From: an uncultured Bacteroidia bacterium
Lineage (GTDB): Bacteria > Bacteroidota > Bacteroidia > Bacteroidales > Prolixibacteraceae
DNA length: 64,000 nucleotides
Direction of reading: 5' to 3'
Assembly (NCBI GenBank): GCA_903923905.1
Contig: CAIXZH010000052.1
Coordinates: forward strand, 62,001-126,000
The notes beneath the pieces were generated by a model. That model searched no databases. It saw only the letters and a list, made by a program, of their open reading frames with translations, and was not told the DNA's origin. Below are positions 27,856-36,664 of this stretch, in pieces (the stretch's first letter is position 1; the number at the start of each line of letters is the position of its first letter). A program made the translations under genes and the position numbers.

Positions 27856-28953
27856 GTGCTTAAATCATTTTCAATTCCTGGTAAGAAAATTGTTGTTTCA
27901 CTGCATGTTATGGCATGGGTATTCCTGATAATTATACCCCTTTATTTAAGCAATGCATTCGGGGGAGACGATCAGCATCAAATCATTCAGTTCTATATTC
28001 ACTTTCTATCGGCTGGTATTATCTTTTATCTTGGTTACCTGTGGCTCGTTCCAAAATATTTCCTGCAGGAAAAGAAAATTACTTATTTAATCATTCTGAT
28101 TGGTTTAACCCTGATTACCTACTTCCTTACCGTCTTCATCAACGATTATATCCTTTTTGATCCGGTAAAGGAGTCGAAATTCTGGGAAGCCATGAATAAG
28201 GTAACAGGCAAGGATATTCATTTCCGCCCGCCGATGAAAGCATTTGGTTTTTACAACCATATCCTCACATCTGCCCTGATATCAGGATTTGCAATCGGAC
28301 TTGGTGTAATGGATAAACTGAAACAGAACGAAAAGAGGCAAAAGGAACTTGAAAAGGAAAAGCTGAATTCAGAACTTGCGTTCCTGAAAAATCAGATTAG
28401 TCCCCATTTCTTCTTTAATACCCTGAATAACATCTACTCATTAATCGGGATCGATGGTCCGATAGCCCAGGAGTCGGTGCTGAAACTGTCCAAATTAATG
28501 CGTTATCTTCTTTATGAATCTGATCAGGGTGAGACATTGATCAGTAAGGAAATCAGTTTCATGAACAATTATATTGATCTGATGAAATTACGGCTAAGTC
28601 CCCGGGTTGATTTGATCATTGATTTTCCTACGGAATTTTTTGATTTTTCATTTCCACCCTTGCTTTTTGTTCCATTTATTGAGAATGCATTTAAGCATGG
28701 TGTAAATTCACGCGAACGTTCATTTATCAATCTTCAATTGAAAATCGGAGAGGATAAAATCAGGTTTAGTACCGAGAACAGTGTAGGTAAAGGCCGGGTG
28801 TTAGAAAATAATCAGCACACAGGCATCGGTCTTGAAAATGTTCAGAAACGGCTTGGACTTTTGTTCCCGGGAAGATATGATCTGAAGATTGATCAGAATG
28901 AGGCCATTTTTCGGGTTGAACTTGCCATTGACAGGGGGAGATCACAATTATGA
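27856..28953 (+). CDS. LytS/YehU-type sensor histidine kinase
   Basis: A 365-residue kinase with four N-terminal helices (about 14-160), then a His_kinase domain with His184 in QISPHFFFNTLNN and an HATPase with PLLFVPFIENAFKHG and GIGLENVQKRL. It starts at GTG (27856). It overlaps the response-regulator gene by 4 nt (ATGA), so the two proteins are co-produced. Sitting right after the efflux genes, it probably senses envelope stress or the pump substrate. Confidence 0.88.
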   Translation: MLKSFSIPGKKIVVSLHVMAWVFLIIIPLYLSNAFGGDDQHQIIQFYIHFLSAGIIFYLGYLWLVPKYFLQEKKITYLIILIGLTLITYFLTVFINDYILFDPVKESKFWEAMNKVTGKDIHFRPPMKAFGFYNHILTSALISGFAIGLGVMDKLKQNEKRQKELEKEKLNSELAFLKNQISPHFFFNTLNNIYSLIGIDGPIAQESVLKLSKLMRYLLYESDQGETLISKEISFMNNYIDLMKLRLSPRVDLIIDFPTEFFDFSFPPLLFVPFIENAFKHGVNSRERSFINLQLKIGEDKIRFSTENSVGKGRVLENNQHTGIGLENVQKRLGLLFPGRYDLKIDQNEAIFRVELAIDRGRSQL

Positions 28954-29666
28954 AACTCAGAACCATTGCCATTGATGATGAGCCACTTGCGATAAGACTG
29001 GTATGTGATTATATCAGCAAGACTCCGTTTCTTGAGCTTGCAGGTTCATTTGACAACCCTTTGGATGCGATCGATTTTCTTTCCACCCAGACGGCAGACC
29101 TGATATTCGTGGATATCCAGATGCCCGATTTGACAGGGATAGAATTTATCCGGACTTTGGAGGAGGGGCCCAAAATCGTCTTTACAACGGCCTATGAGAA
29201 GTATGCGCTGGAGGGATTTAAGCTTAATGCGATTGATTATCTGCTCAAACCCTTTAGTTATGAGGAGTTTCTGATTGCAGCCGGCAAGGCGCGCAAGCAG
29301 GCGGAATTGGAAGCAAATGCAGTGACCTCCATTGAAGCAAATAACCAGTTTTTGTTTCTTAAATCAGAATATAAGATCAGGCGGATTAACTTCAACGATA
29401 TTTTATATATCGAAGGATTAAAAGATTACATCAAAGTTTATGTCAGCGGGGAAATCAAACCGATCATATCGCTTAACTCCATTAAATCGCTGGAACAGAA
29501 ATTGCCGGAAACGGGATTTATGCGTGTCCACCGCTCCTTTATCGTGAACCTGAACAGAATTGAGATTATTGAGAACAATCGTATTGTATTTGGTAAGACC
29601 TATATTCCGATCAGCGACCTTCACAAAGAGAAGTTTCAGGAATACCTCGATAAGAATTTTCTCTAA
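28950..29666 (+). CDS. LytTR-family response regulator
   Basis: A 238-residue regulator with a receiver domain (Asp55 in LIFVDIQMPD, Lys near residue 104 in YLLKPFSYEEF) and a LytTR DNA-binding domain (about 130-238, with YIEGLKDYIKVYV and FMRVHRSFIVNLNRI). It is the cognate partner of the LytS-like kinase (4-nt overlap) and probably controls the upstream efflux operon. No repeat that could be its target was obvious to me at the tolC promoter. Confidence 0.9.
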   Translation: MKLRTIAIDDEPLAIRLVCDYISKTPFLELAGSFDNPLDAIDFLSTQTADLIFVDIQMPDLTGIEFIRTLEEGPKIVFTTAYEKYALEGFKLNAIDYLLKPFSYEEFLIAAGKARKQAELEANAVTSIEANNQFLFLKSEYKIRRINFNDILYIEGLKDYIKVYVSGEIKPIISLNSIKSLEQKLPETGFMRVHRSFIVNLNRIEIIENNRIVFGKTYIPISDLHKEKFQEYLDKNFL

Positions 29667-29764
29667 CGGTTTTTCAATTCCTGAATTTAAGGTAACTTTT
29701 TAGAGATTAATGAATTCTGCAAATGGCAAAATGGACTGTTGTAAAAACTCATTTAACAAAAGGA

Positions 29765-30919
29765 TTAATGGGTCAACAGGTAATTATCCGCTACACACCT
29801 GAAACCGGTATGTTCCATGCTGGTATCCTCTGTACTTTTCATGCGCCGGGCATTGCGATAACCACTGCAATACCGATCGTTGCAAAGGAATGATCCGCCC
29901 CTCAGCACCCGCTTGGTAGCGAAGGGTTCGTCCGGATCGTAACTTTTATCAGGTCCTTTGGGATTCTTAATTCCATCAGGGATATTGCTTTCTTTGTAGT
30001 AATCTACATGATAAAGATCTGCACACCACTCCCACACATTGCCGGAAATATCATAAAGTCCGTAACCATTAGGTTTAAATGATTTTACCGGTGAAGCGCC
30101 GTAAAAATGATCGCGCATCGTGTTTTTGTTCGGGAAATTACCCTGCCAGGTATTCGCTTTAGGCTCCCCGTCATCCACATTCTCATTCCCCCAGGAATAA
30201 ATGTTATTGCTCAGTCCGCCCCTGGAGGCAAATTCCCATTCGGCCTCGGTTGGCAACCTTTTGCCCGCCCATTTGCAATACGCCTGAGCATCCCGCCACG
30301 AAACCTGAACAACCGGGTAATTTTCTTTCCCCTTGATATCCGAGTCTTTCCCTTGCGGATGTTTCCAGCTGGCCCACTCCTTCCATACCCACCATTGGCT
30401 GTAATCATTTAATCCTACCTCATGATCAGGTGGTGAAAAGACCAATGATGAAGGGACTAAAGTGCTCTCATCCGGTTTTTGAGTCCCCGGAGGCAGTTGT
30501 TTCTTCAGTTCTTCCCAATCGGGTTTCTGCTCTGAAGTAGTCAGGTACCCGGTAGCCTTGACGAATTCAGCAAATTGGGTGTTAGTCACCTCTGTCTCAT
30601 CGATCCAAAAGCCGTCAACGGTCACTTTATGTTTTGGATATTCATCGGGTGCAGCCTGGTTGTTGTCGCCACCCATCTGAAAGGTTCCTGCTTCAATAAA
30701 AACCATACCCTTACGGGAGAGATTTCCCTCTTTGACCGCCTGATTTGTATCTGCGATAGCTGCAAACCGGACTGGTGCTTTCATGCAGCATGACTTCACT
30801 GAGGAGGTATCTTTGGCAGATGTGGATAGTTTGGATTTACCAGCCGGGGCACAGTTTTCGAACAAGAGCAAAAGTGCGCTGCAATAAATAATGAGTTTGG
30901 GAAAATCGGGTCTTATCAT
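29765..30919 (-). CDS. Formylglycine-generating-enzyme-like lipoprotein (SUMF1/FGE)
   Basis: A 384-residue exported protein with a hydrophobic N-terminus ending near FENCAPAG, which may be a non-standard lipobox. The FGE-sulfatase domain (about 65-380) is complete: GTFQMGG, TNTQFAEFVKATGYLTT, GNVWEWCAD, and GGSFLCNDRYC. The Cys346 and Cys351 pair corresponds to the two catalytic cysteines of true formylglycine-generating enzymes (CxxxxC), which many FGE-like proteins lack. It should convert a sulfatase active-site Cys to formylglycine, but no Cys/Ser-type sulfatase is within view. Confidence 0.82.
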   Translation of the reverse strand: MIRPDFPKLIIYCSALLLLFENCAPAGKSKLSTSAKDTSSVKSCCMKAPVRFAAIADTNQAVKEGNLSRKGMVFIEAGTFQMGGDNNQAAPDEYPKHKVTVDGFWIDETEVTNTQFAEFVKATGYLTTSEQKPDWEELKKQLPPGTQKPDESTLVPSSLVFSPPDHEVGLNDYSQWWVWKEWASWKHPQGKDSDIKGKENYPVVQVSWRDAQAYCKWAGKRLPTEAEWEFASRGGLSNNIYSWGNENVDDGEPKANTWQGNFPNKNTMRDHFYGASPVKSFKPNGYGLYDISGNVWEWCADLYHVDYYKESNIPDGIKNPKGPDKSYDPDEPFATKRVLRGGSFLCNDRYCSGYRNARRMKSTEDTSMEHTGFRCVADNYLLTH

Positions 30920-30945
30920 ATGGTTTTGGATAACAGATTAACAAT

Positions 30946-31659
30946 TTAAAGGGGAAGCACGATATTCCAATTGGGATCAAACTTCTCCACATTCTCAAAT
31001 AATTCCCGCAATTTAAAAATATTTCCTTCTCTTTTTACATCATTGCCAAGGACTATTTCTCTAAACCTGGCCCGATCAGCCAGTCCTTCAATAAATTTTT
31101 GCTTTGAAATGGTTAATGTGAAATCGGCAAGTACATCAGGCTTATTTTCTTTATAATGCAACACCCCATTTTTCAGCGTTACCAACAGGTTTTTGGCTTC
31201 AACCTCGGGCAGCTTGTTGTAATTTGCCGGATTACCATCCCACCATCCGAGATAAAACTGATACACAGTCTTGGAGTTGTGCTGGACGGTACCGTAAACT
31301 CCCTGATTATACCATTGTTTCCCTAATTCATCAGGCAGCTTAATGGTCTCTGCAATCTCATCCATGTTAAACCCTTTATTGGCCAGATGGACTGTCTGAT
31401 CATGGATATATTTGTATAAGTCGCGCTGGTCTTCCAGAAACTTTATACTTCGCTCATGACCGAATATGGGCCAGTGATGAGAAGGAAAAACCACCTCTGT
31501 TTTGTCGCCAAAAAGATCAATAGCCTCATCCAAAAAATAGGCCCAGGCTTTTGCATCTCTCACCTTGGCACCGCGGGGCGTCAGCACGTTATGCAGAGTA
31601 TGCGTCTCATTTTCTGCAGAGCAGAACGCTTTGTATTTAGGCACAAAGAAATCCAGTAC
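30946..31659 (-). pseudogene. Alkylsulfatase (SdsA/BDS1-like) C-terminal fragment
   Basis: About 238 codons match the C-terminal half of metallo-beta-lactamase-type alkyl/aryl sulfatases: LDFFVPKYKAF, ENETHTLHNVLTPRGAKVRD, PSHHWPIFGHERSIKFLED, and a C-terminal SCP2-like alkyl-binding domain. The N-terminal metallo-beta-lactamase part with the THxHxDH zinc site is missing. Reading back, the frame meets a stop at 31660-31662, exactly where a tolC-like gene begins in another frame. A deletion has therefore joined the two genes. A GTG at 31644 could start a short protein, but without the catalytic domain it would be inactive. Confidence 0.8.
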
Positions 31660-32389
31660 TTACCGCAACCGGTTTTTCCGAAGCAAGAAATTGAGCGAGG
31701 TTAATCTGCATTTGGTCCTTATATTTTTGAAAATTCAGCAAATCGATCTTCGCCCTCGAGATTTCTGCCTTGTACATCGCCGTATCGACTCCAGGTTTTA
31801 TTCCGCTTACAACCAAAGATTTGATTATCTTTAGATTAGCCTCCGTCCTGGAATAGTTGTTTTCATACACTTTAACCAGTTCATTGGAGACGAGAAGATC
31901 GAGATAGGCATTGATAACCCTCACCTTATGCTGGAAAATTTCGTTCTGAGCTTCTGCGGAGGATTGCTGAAGTCCGGCTTTTGAAAAATCCACCTCCTGT
32001 GCACCACGCTGACCAAAAGTCACCGGTTGCCAGTTTAGGACAATCCCTGCGCTGCTGCCAAAAACACCGGAATAATTATTCCCTGATGATGGTGGTCCGC
32101 TGATTGGGATCAGGTAGGTGGGAGATGACATCCCGATAATGTTGTTATAAGTGGCAAAGTTAGCCTGATATGCAGCGTCCAGTGATGGAACAAGGGTTCT
32201 TTTACTCGCAATTACCCCTCTTTCCGCTGCCTGGACTTCATACCCTATGGACCTGAGCAGCGGATAATTTGCCACAGCCTGCTTGAGCAGTTATTTTAAA
32301 TTAGGAGAAGATGGATGATCCTGGGCATTAAGATTGAAAGCAAGCGAAATGAATAGGATCAAAAATATTCCTGAAATGAACTTTATCAT
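31637..32389 (-). pseudogene. TolC-family outer-membrane protein, nonsense-interrupted and 3' truncated
   Basis: Reading from ATG at 32389 gives a signal peptide (MIKFISGIFLILFISLAFN), then a TAA at 32291-32293 in place of codon 33, after which the same frame continues with LLKQAVANYPLLRS and about 200 residues of OEP helix 1-2 sequence (VINAYLDLLVSNELVKVYEN). The protein then ends after about 250 codons with LASEKPVAVSTGFLCA, where alkylsulfatase sequence begins in another frame. Intact TolC proteins are 420-500 residues. Two independent lesions make this a pseudogene. It is distinct from the tolC-like genes at 23221 and 48265. Confidence 0.82.
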
Positions 32390-32819
32390 ATTTTGATTTA
32401 AAATGTTTCACTCAAAAATAAACAGATAACAGCCAATAAAGTTAATTGAATATGGTGAGCCAAACCTGAATAAGTATTGCAAATATCAGTAAACCGGCAA
32501 TTTACTTCAATACCTATAATGCTGTATTTCTTCTACCCATTTATAGTGGTTTTTTAGAGATTATTAAGTTCAATAACTTGTTTAAAATTCAACTTATGCT
32601 ATTTCGGACATAAGTGGGATAATGCGAGCAGATACGAGGTTACACCATCAGGATGTGATATCACTGCCAGAATACCATAAACATGGTAGTTAAATTACCC
32701 TTTAAAGGGGATTTCGTAAACCCGCCGAATCCACTTATTTCGTACTTTAAAATGGTGCAACCTGTGACACAGGAACAAAAGTGAAGAAAATTGAAAATAC
32801 TACGAAATAAGTTTAAAAT
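32390..32819. other. Palindrome-rich leader upstream of cysD
   Basis: 430 bp with no open frame of interest. The cysD-proximal half holds several perfect palindromes: GTGATATCAC (32655-32664), TACCAT-4 nt-ATGGTA (32673-32688), CCCTTTAAAGGG (32698-32709), CCTGTGACACAGG (32761-32773), and a 12-bp inverted pair ACTTATTTCGTA (32733-32744) / TACGAAATAAGT (32801-32812) that brackets the last one. It could be an operator region or structured leader for sulfate assimilation. No known riboswitch core was recognised. Confidence 0.5.
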
Positions 32820-33725
32820 ATGGAGCCTAAAAAATTAACCCACTTGAAGGAACTCGAGTCAGAATCGATCTTCATCTTACGTGAAGTAGCGGCACAATTC
32901 GGGCGTCCTGCGCTCCTCTTTTCCGGGGGGAAGGATTCGATAGTTATGGCCCACCTTGCCTACAAGGCTTTTTACCCGGCAGCTATCCCGTTTCCCTTTG
33001 TTCATATCGATACCGGTCACAACTTCGAGGAAACCCTCGTATACCGCGATGAACTGGTAAAAAGACTGGGTGCAACGCTGATTGTAGGTTCCGTCGAGGA
33101 GTCAATCCGTCAGGGCCGGGTTTATGAAGAAAAAGGATTCAATGCCAGTCGAAATAATTTGCAAACTGTCACACTACTCGATACGCTTGAAAAATACAGG
33201 TTTGACGCTGCATTGGGCGGAGCACGCCGGGATGAGGAGAAAGCCCGTGCCAAAGAGCGGTTTTTTTCGCATCGTGACGAATTTGGCCAGTGGAACCCTA
33301 AAAATCAGCGACCTGAATTATGGAATATCTTTAACGGAAAGAAAAAAGAGGGGGAACATTTCAGGGTCTTCCCGATCAGTAACTGGACTGAAATGGACGT
33401 CTGGCAATATATCCTTCAGGAAAACATCGAATTGCCATCACTCTATTACACCCATAAGCGGGAGGTATTTGAGCGCGATGGTTGCATTTATGCTGCCTTA
33501 CCGGCCATTCCCCGCAGACCTACCGAGCAGGTGGTCGTCAAGAGGGTCAGGTGCCGCACCATTGGCGACATCACTTGTACCGGTCTTACCCTTTCAACAG
33601 CCAATACGCTGGAAGAGATCATTTCGGAAATAGCAGGTTCACGCATTACTGAGCGTGGAGGACGTTCGGATGATAAACGATCAGAAGCCGCCATGGAAGA
33701 CCGGAAAAAGGAAGGCTATTTTTAG
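32820..33725 (+). CDS. cysD: Sulfate adenylyltransferase small subunit CysD
   Basis: A 301-residue PP-loop enzyme (family length about 300) that makes APS from ATP and sulfate with CysN. The P-loop LFSGGKDSIVM (about 33-43) and GGARRDEEKARAKER (about 134-148) are intact. The C-terminal GRSDDKRSEAAMEDRKKEGYF is the usual CysD end. It is followed by cysN; no cysC, cysH or cysI is in the window, so APS use downstream is not visible. Confidence 0.94.
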   Translation: MEPKKLTHLKELESESIFILREVAAQFGRPALLFSGGKDSIVMAHLAYKAFYPAAIPFPFVHIDTGHNFEETLVYRDELVKRLGATLIVGSVEESIRQGRVYEEKGFNASRNNLQTVTLLDTLEKYRFDAALGGARRDEEKARAKERFFSHRDEFGQWNPKNQRPELWNIFNGKKKEGEHFRVFPISNWTEMDVWQYILQENIELPSLYYTHKREVFERDGCIYAALPAIPRRPTEQVVVKRVRCRTIGDITCTGLTLSTANTLEEIISEIAGSRITERGGRSDDKRSEAAMEDRKKEGYF

Positions 33726-33782
33726 CGAAAACAACTCCATATATCTGTATATCTTATATTTACCATCACAAACCACAAAGCA

Positions 33783-35150
33783 ATGTTACAACAAATCAAT
33801 AAATCCGGTATTCAAACATTTCATACCCCCTCTCCGGCAGAAGAGGGAGGTCAAAGTCTAACTGGTTTTTTGGATATGGAACTGCTCCGTTTTAGCACTG
33901 CCGGAAGTGTTGATGATGGGAAAAGCACTCTCATAGGGAGACTGCTTTATGACAGCAAATCGATTTTTGAAGATCAGCTGCTGGCTGTGCAGGAAGCGAG
34001 TAACCGACTGGGAAATGAAGAAATAAACCTGGCTTTGCTTACTGACGGGCTTCGGGCGGAACGGGAACAGGGGATTACCATCGATGTAGCCTACCGTTAC
34101 TTTGCCACTCCAAAGCGTAAATTTATCATCGCCGATACCCCCGGACATATCGAATATACCCGGAATATGGTGACCGGTGCATCTACTGCAGATGTGGCCA
34201 TCATCCTGATTGATGCACGAAATGGAATCGTAGAGCAGACCAAAAGGCACTCCTATATCGCTTCATTGCTCCAAATCCCAAATGTGATCCTTGCCATCAA
34301 TAAAATGGACCTGGTCGACTTTTCAGAAGAGGTTTATAATGCGATTCAGCAAGAATTTGAGGGAATTGCTGCAATACTTAAACTCAAAAAAATTCATTTC
34401 ATCCCGATCTCCGCTAAAAACGGGGACAATGTGGTCGATGCATCACTGCATACACCGTGGTATAAAGGAAAGACGATCCTGAACCTCCTAGAGAGTATTC
34501 CCGTTCATCAAATTGATAACGAAATACCTCCACGTTTTCCGGTTCAATATGTCATCGAATCACAAAATGATCGTTACCCTGTTTACAAGGGATTTGCAGG
34601 TCGGATCTCAGGAGGAGTTTTCAGTGTGGGGGATATCCTTCTTGCAATACCCTCCAACAGGCTGTCAACCATAACTGCGATCAACGAGGGTCCGGCAGAA
34701 CTTTCGGAAGCCTTTACTCCACAATCGGTTACACTTAGCCTGGACGGGAATACCGACATTAAGCGGGGTGATATGCTGGTAAGGCTTAATAAGAAATATC
34801 CAAAATACAGCTCGACTATCTCCTTGCAGGTTTGCTGGCTGAACATAAAACCGTTAACAGTCGGTGCAAAATATATCATCAAGCATACTACCGATGAGAC
34901 AAAAGCAAGTATTACAGACATCCGTTACAAGGTAAACATCAATACCCTTGAGAATATTACAGATGTAAAAAGTGTTTTAATGAATGATATTGCTTTAATC
35001 ACCCTTAAGACACTCAAACCCCTGAAATATGATGATTATTGCGAAAATCGTCTCACCGGCAGCCTAATCCTAATCGATGAAAATACCTTCGAAACGGTCG
35101 GAGCAGGGATGATTGTTACAGACGAAGAGATCTTCTCCTTTAATATCTGA
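33783..35150 (+). CDS. cysN: Sulfate adenylyltransferase GTPase subunit CysN
   Basis: An EF-Tu-like GTPase of up to 455 residues. G1 GSVDDGKST (about 41-49), G3 DTPGHIEYTRNM and G4 NKMD are present, followed by beta-barrel domains. No APS-kinase (CysC) domain is fused. The usual N-terminus begins near LLRFSTAGSVDDG, so about 30 residues from the ATG at 33783 are extra and include a repeat-like hairpin. The ATG at 33876 (MELLRFST) would give a standard-length protein of 424 residues; no clear ribosome binding site decides between them. Confidence 0.9.
   Translation: MLQQINKSGIQTFHTPSPAEEGGQSLTGFLDMELLRFSTAGSVDDGKSTLIGRLLYDSKSIFEDQLLAVQEASNRLGNEEINLALLTDGLRAEREQGITIDVAYRYFATPKRKFIIADTPGHIEYTRNMVTGASTADVAIILIDARNGIVEQTKRHSYIASLLQIPNVILAINKMDLVDFSEEVYNAIQQEFEGIAAILKLKKIHFIPISAKNGDNVVDASLHTPWYKGKTILNLLESIPVHQIDNEIPPRFPVQYVIESQNDRYPVYKGFAGRISGGVFSVGDILLAIPSNRLSTITAINEGPAELSEAFTPQSVTLSLDGNTDIKRGDMLVRLNKKYPKYSSTISLQVCWLNIKPLTVGAKYIIKHTTDETKASITDIRYKVNINTLENITDVKSVLMNDIALITLKTLKPLKYDDYCENRLTGSLILIDENTFETVGAGMIVTDEEIFSFNI
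33828..33847 (+). repeat. Repeat-like hairpin in the cysN 5' end
   Basis: CCCTCT (33828-33833), 8-nt loop, AGAGGG (33842-33847), within a pyrimidine-then-purine tract. The shape is like REP/IS200-type palindromic repeats. It translates in frame as part of the atypical N-terminal extension of CysN. Confidence 0.4.
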
Positions 35151-35186
35151 TTCCACTATTTTGCCTTGTCATACATTGGTGATACT

Positions 35187-35233
35187 AATAACGAAAGAAA
35201 CCTACCGGAATTCAGTAGGTTTCTTTCGTTATT
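35187..35233. terminator. Bidirectional terminator between cysN and the acyltransferase gene
   Basis: A perfect 19-bp stem (35187-35205 with 35215-35233, core GAAAGAAACCTAC) and 9-nt loop between convergent genes. T-rich flanks lie on both sides, so it can terminate either strand. Confidence 0.85.
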
Positions 35234-35234
35234 T

Positions 35235-36356
35235 TCAGATTTTAATAAAAATCCGGTTTTTGTATAACCAGTAACAGATATACCACATTCCACCCCATGC
35301 CGCAAGGCTTGTGATCATTTCGACGGTCAGATCTCCATTCCCTGAAAACAATACCTTTGTGAAGGGCACAAATATCTTGCTAACCAGATCGGCCCCGCCA
35401 AGTTCAAAAAAAAGATAAATAAATATGCAGTTCATACCCACTATGGTAAAGAACTTTGAGCCATTGGCAAACAACTTCTTCACATCAATGAGCCAGTATG
35501 AGAGGCAAAGAGCCAGGATCGCCCAGCCACCGCTCGCAAATACAAAGGAAGATGTAGCTATCTTCTTGATAATTGGGGTTATATCTAACCAATCAAGGGA
35601 GAAACCAATCAACAGCGCGGCAACACCTGCGATCAGCATAAGCTGAATTTTCTTTTTCGCCGGACGGTCGCTCATGAGAAGCTGTCCGAATAATACCCCC
35701 CAAACCGTGTGAGCTATTGTAGGAATCGCATTGAGAGACGCCCAGATACTTGGTTTGGGTACACCTTCAATCTGGATATTTACCCATGCTCCAAGATTAT
35801 GATAAGCCTCCCAGGGGTGATTAAAGCCATCGACAGGGAAGTACCGGTAGGAAAGATCGGTCAAAAGCAGAATAGCCAGGGTGAAAATTAACTGAAAGGA
35901 GAAGCTTTTCCGCATTAACAGGAACGCTACAAGATATGTTACTGATAATTGCGCGAGTACGTCCTGAAGCCGAAAACCGATTTGGCCGGGTCCGATACAA
36001 TAGAGAGCCCATCCTAAAAACAACAGCAGCAGGGCACGTTTAATCGCGTGATGCAGGATTTGCTGATGAGTATCTCCCTTCCTTATTCTGTTCGCAACGG
36101 CAAAAGGGATGGCAACTCCGACAATAAACATAAAAAAAGGTTGAATCAGGTCCCAAAAGTGCAAGCCATGCCATTCGTGATGACTCAGCTGGGTACCAAA
36201 AAATTTGGTTATACTGCTCCCCTCAATTGAATTGATTTGGCCAAACAGCCGGGTGCTTTCCCCGATCAGCAGAAACATGGTCACACCGCGAAAAAAGTCA
36301 ATCGAAGTAACCCTTTCAGCAATTACAGGTGCCGGATCCTTTGCATTTTTATCCAT
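35235..36356 (-). CDS. NagX/HGSNAT-like membrane acyltransferase
   Basis: A 373-residue protein with about ten helices. The N-terminal motif TSIDFFRGVTMFLLIGEST and the later LSHHEWHGLHFWDLIQPFFMF-region match the heparan-alpha-glucosaminide N-acetyltransferase/NagX group (DUF5009-like in Bacteroidota). Known relatives move acetyl groups across a membrane onto amino sugars. It diverges from an FHS-family sugar permease, an arrangement like nagX/nagP loci for N-acetylglucosamine use. Substrate is inferred from that context. Confidence 0.75.
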   Translation of the reverse strand: MDKNAKDPAPVIAERVTSIDFFRGVTMFLLIGESTRLFGQINSIEGSSITKFFGTQLSHHEWHGLHFWDLIQPFFMFIVGVAIPFAVANRIRKGDTHQQILHHAIKRALLLLFLGWALYCIGPGQIGFRLQDVLAQLSVTYLVAFLLMRKSFSFQLIFTLAILLLTDLSYRYFPVDGFNHPWEAYHNLGAWVNIQIEGVPKPSIWASLNAIPTIAHTVWGVLFGQLLMSDRPAKKKIQLMLIAGVAALLIGFSLDWLDITPIIKKIATSSFVFASGGWAILALCLSYWLIDVKKLFANGSKFFTIVGMNCIFIYLFFELGGADLVSKIFVPFTKVLFSGNGDLTVEMITSLAAWGGMWYICYWLYKNRIFIKI

Positions 36357-36664
36357 TCGGATTTTCGTTTAAATTTAAATATATCAGCCTGTTTCAAAGA
36401 ATTTTAGAAGATATCACAACAGCCGGTTGATTTTCAGTAATTTGGAATAATGAATCCCACGCCCGGAATGATTCGGTATGATTTGTCAATATTAGAAATA
36501 AAATCCGTAAAAATGGATTCGTGTGTCCCGGATTCTGAAAAATAAAACCTTTTAAACGGTGAAAGTTGGTAAATCTGGAATACAAATTACCCCTTGTTTT
36601 AAATTAACTGCTATTTTTACACCCTAATTTTCGTAAAGTTAGTTAACCAAATAAAAAACTACGA
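36357..36664. other. Divergent promoter region between acyltransferase and sugar permease
   Basis: 308 bp between head-to-head genes, AT-rich. A near -7 element TAATTTTC lies at 36625-36632 ahead of the permease, and GTTAAC gives a small palindrome around 36652. No convincing shared operator was seen, and no gene. Confidence 0.4.

Noticed and set aside
29765-31659. FGE and neighbouring sulfatase as an enzyme-substrate pair
   Set aside because: The sulfatase fragment is the zinc metallo-beta-lactamase type, which has no formylglycine, and it is broken.
32733-32812. Inverted repeats as ends of an insertion sequence
   Set aside because: Only 56 bp lie between the arms, there is no transposase and no target-site duplication was visible.
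32390-32819. SAM or cobalamin riboswitch before cysD
   Set aside because: None of the conserved core sequences of these riboswitches was seen; only palindromes are supported.
33124-33633. 169-codon open frame in another frame of cysD
   Set aside because: cysD is intact and well conserved over the same bases; the overlapping frame is Ser/Arg/Lys-rich noise.
36394-36585. 63-codon minus-strand frame upstream of the acyltransferase
   Set aside because: Low-complexity translation, no start signal and no homology that I recognise; treated as intergenic.
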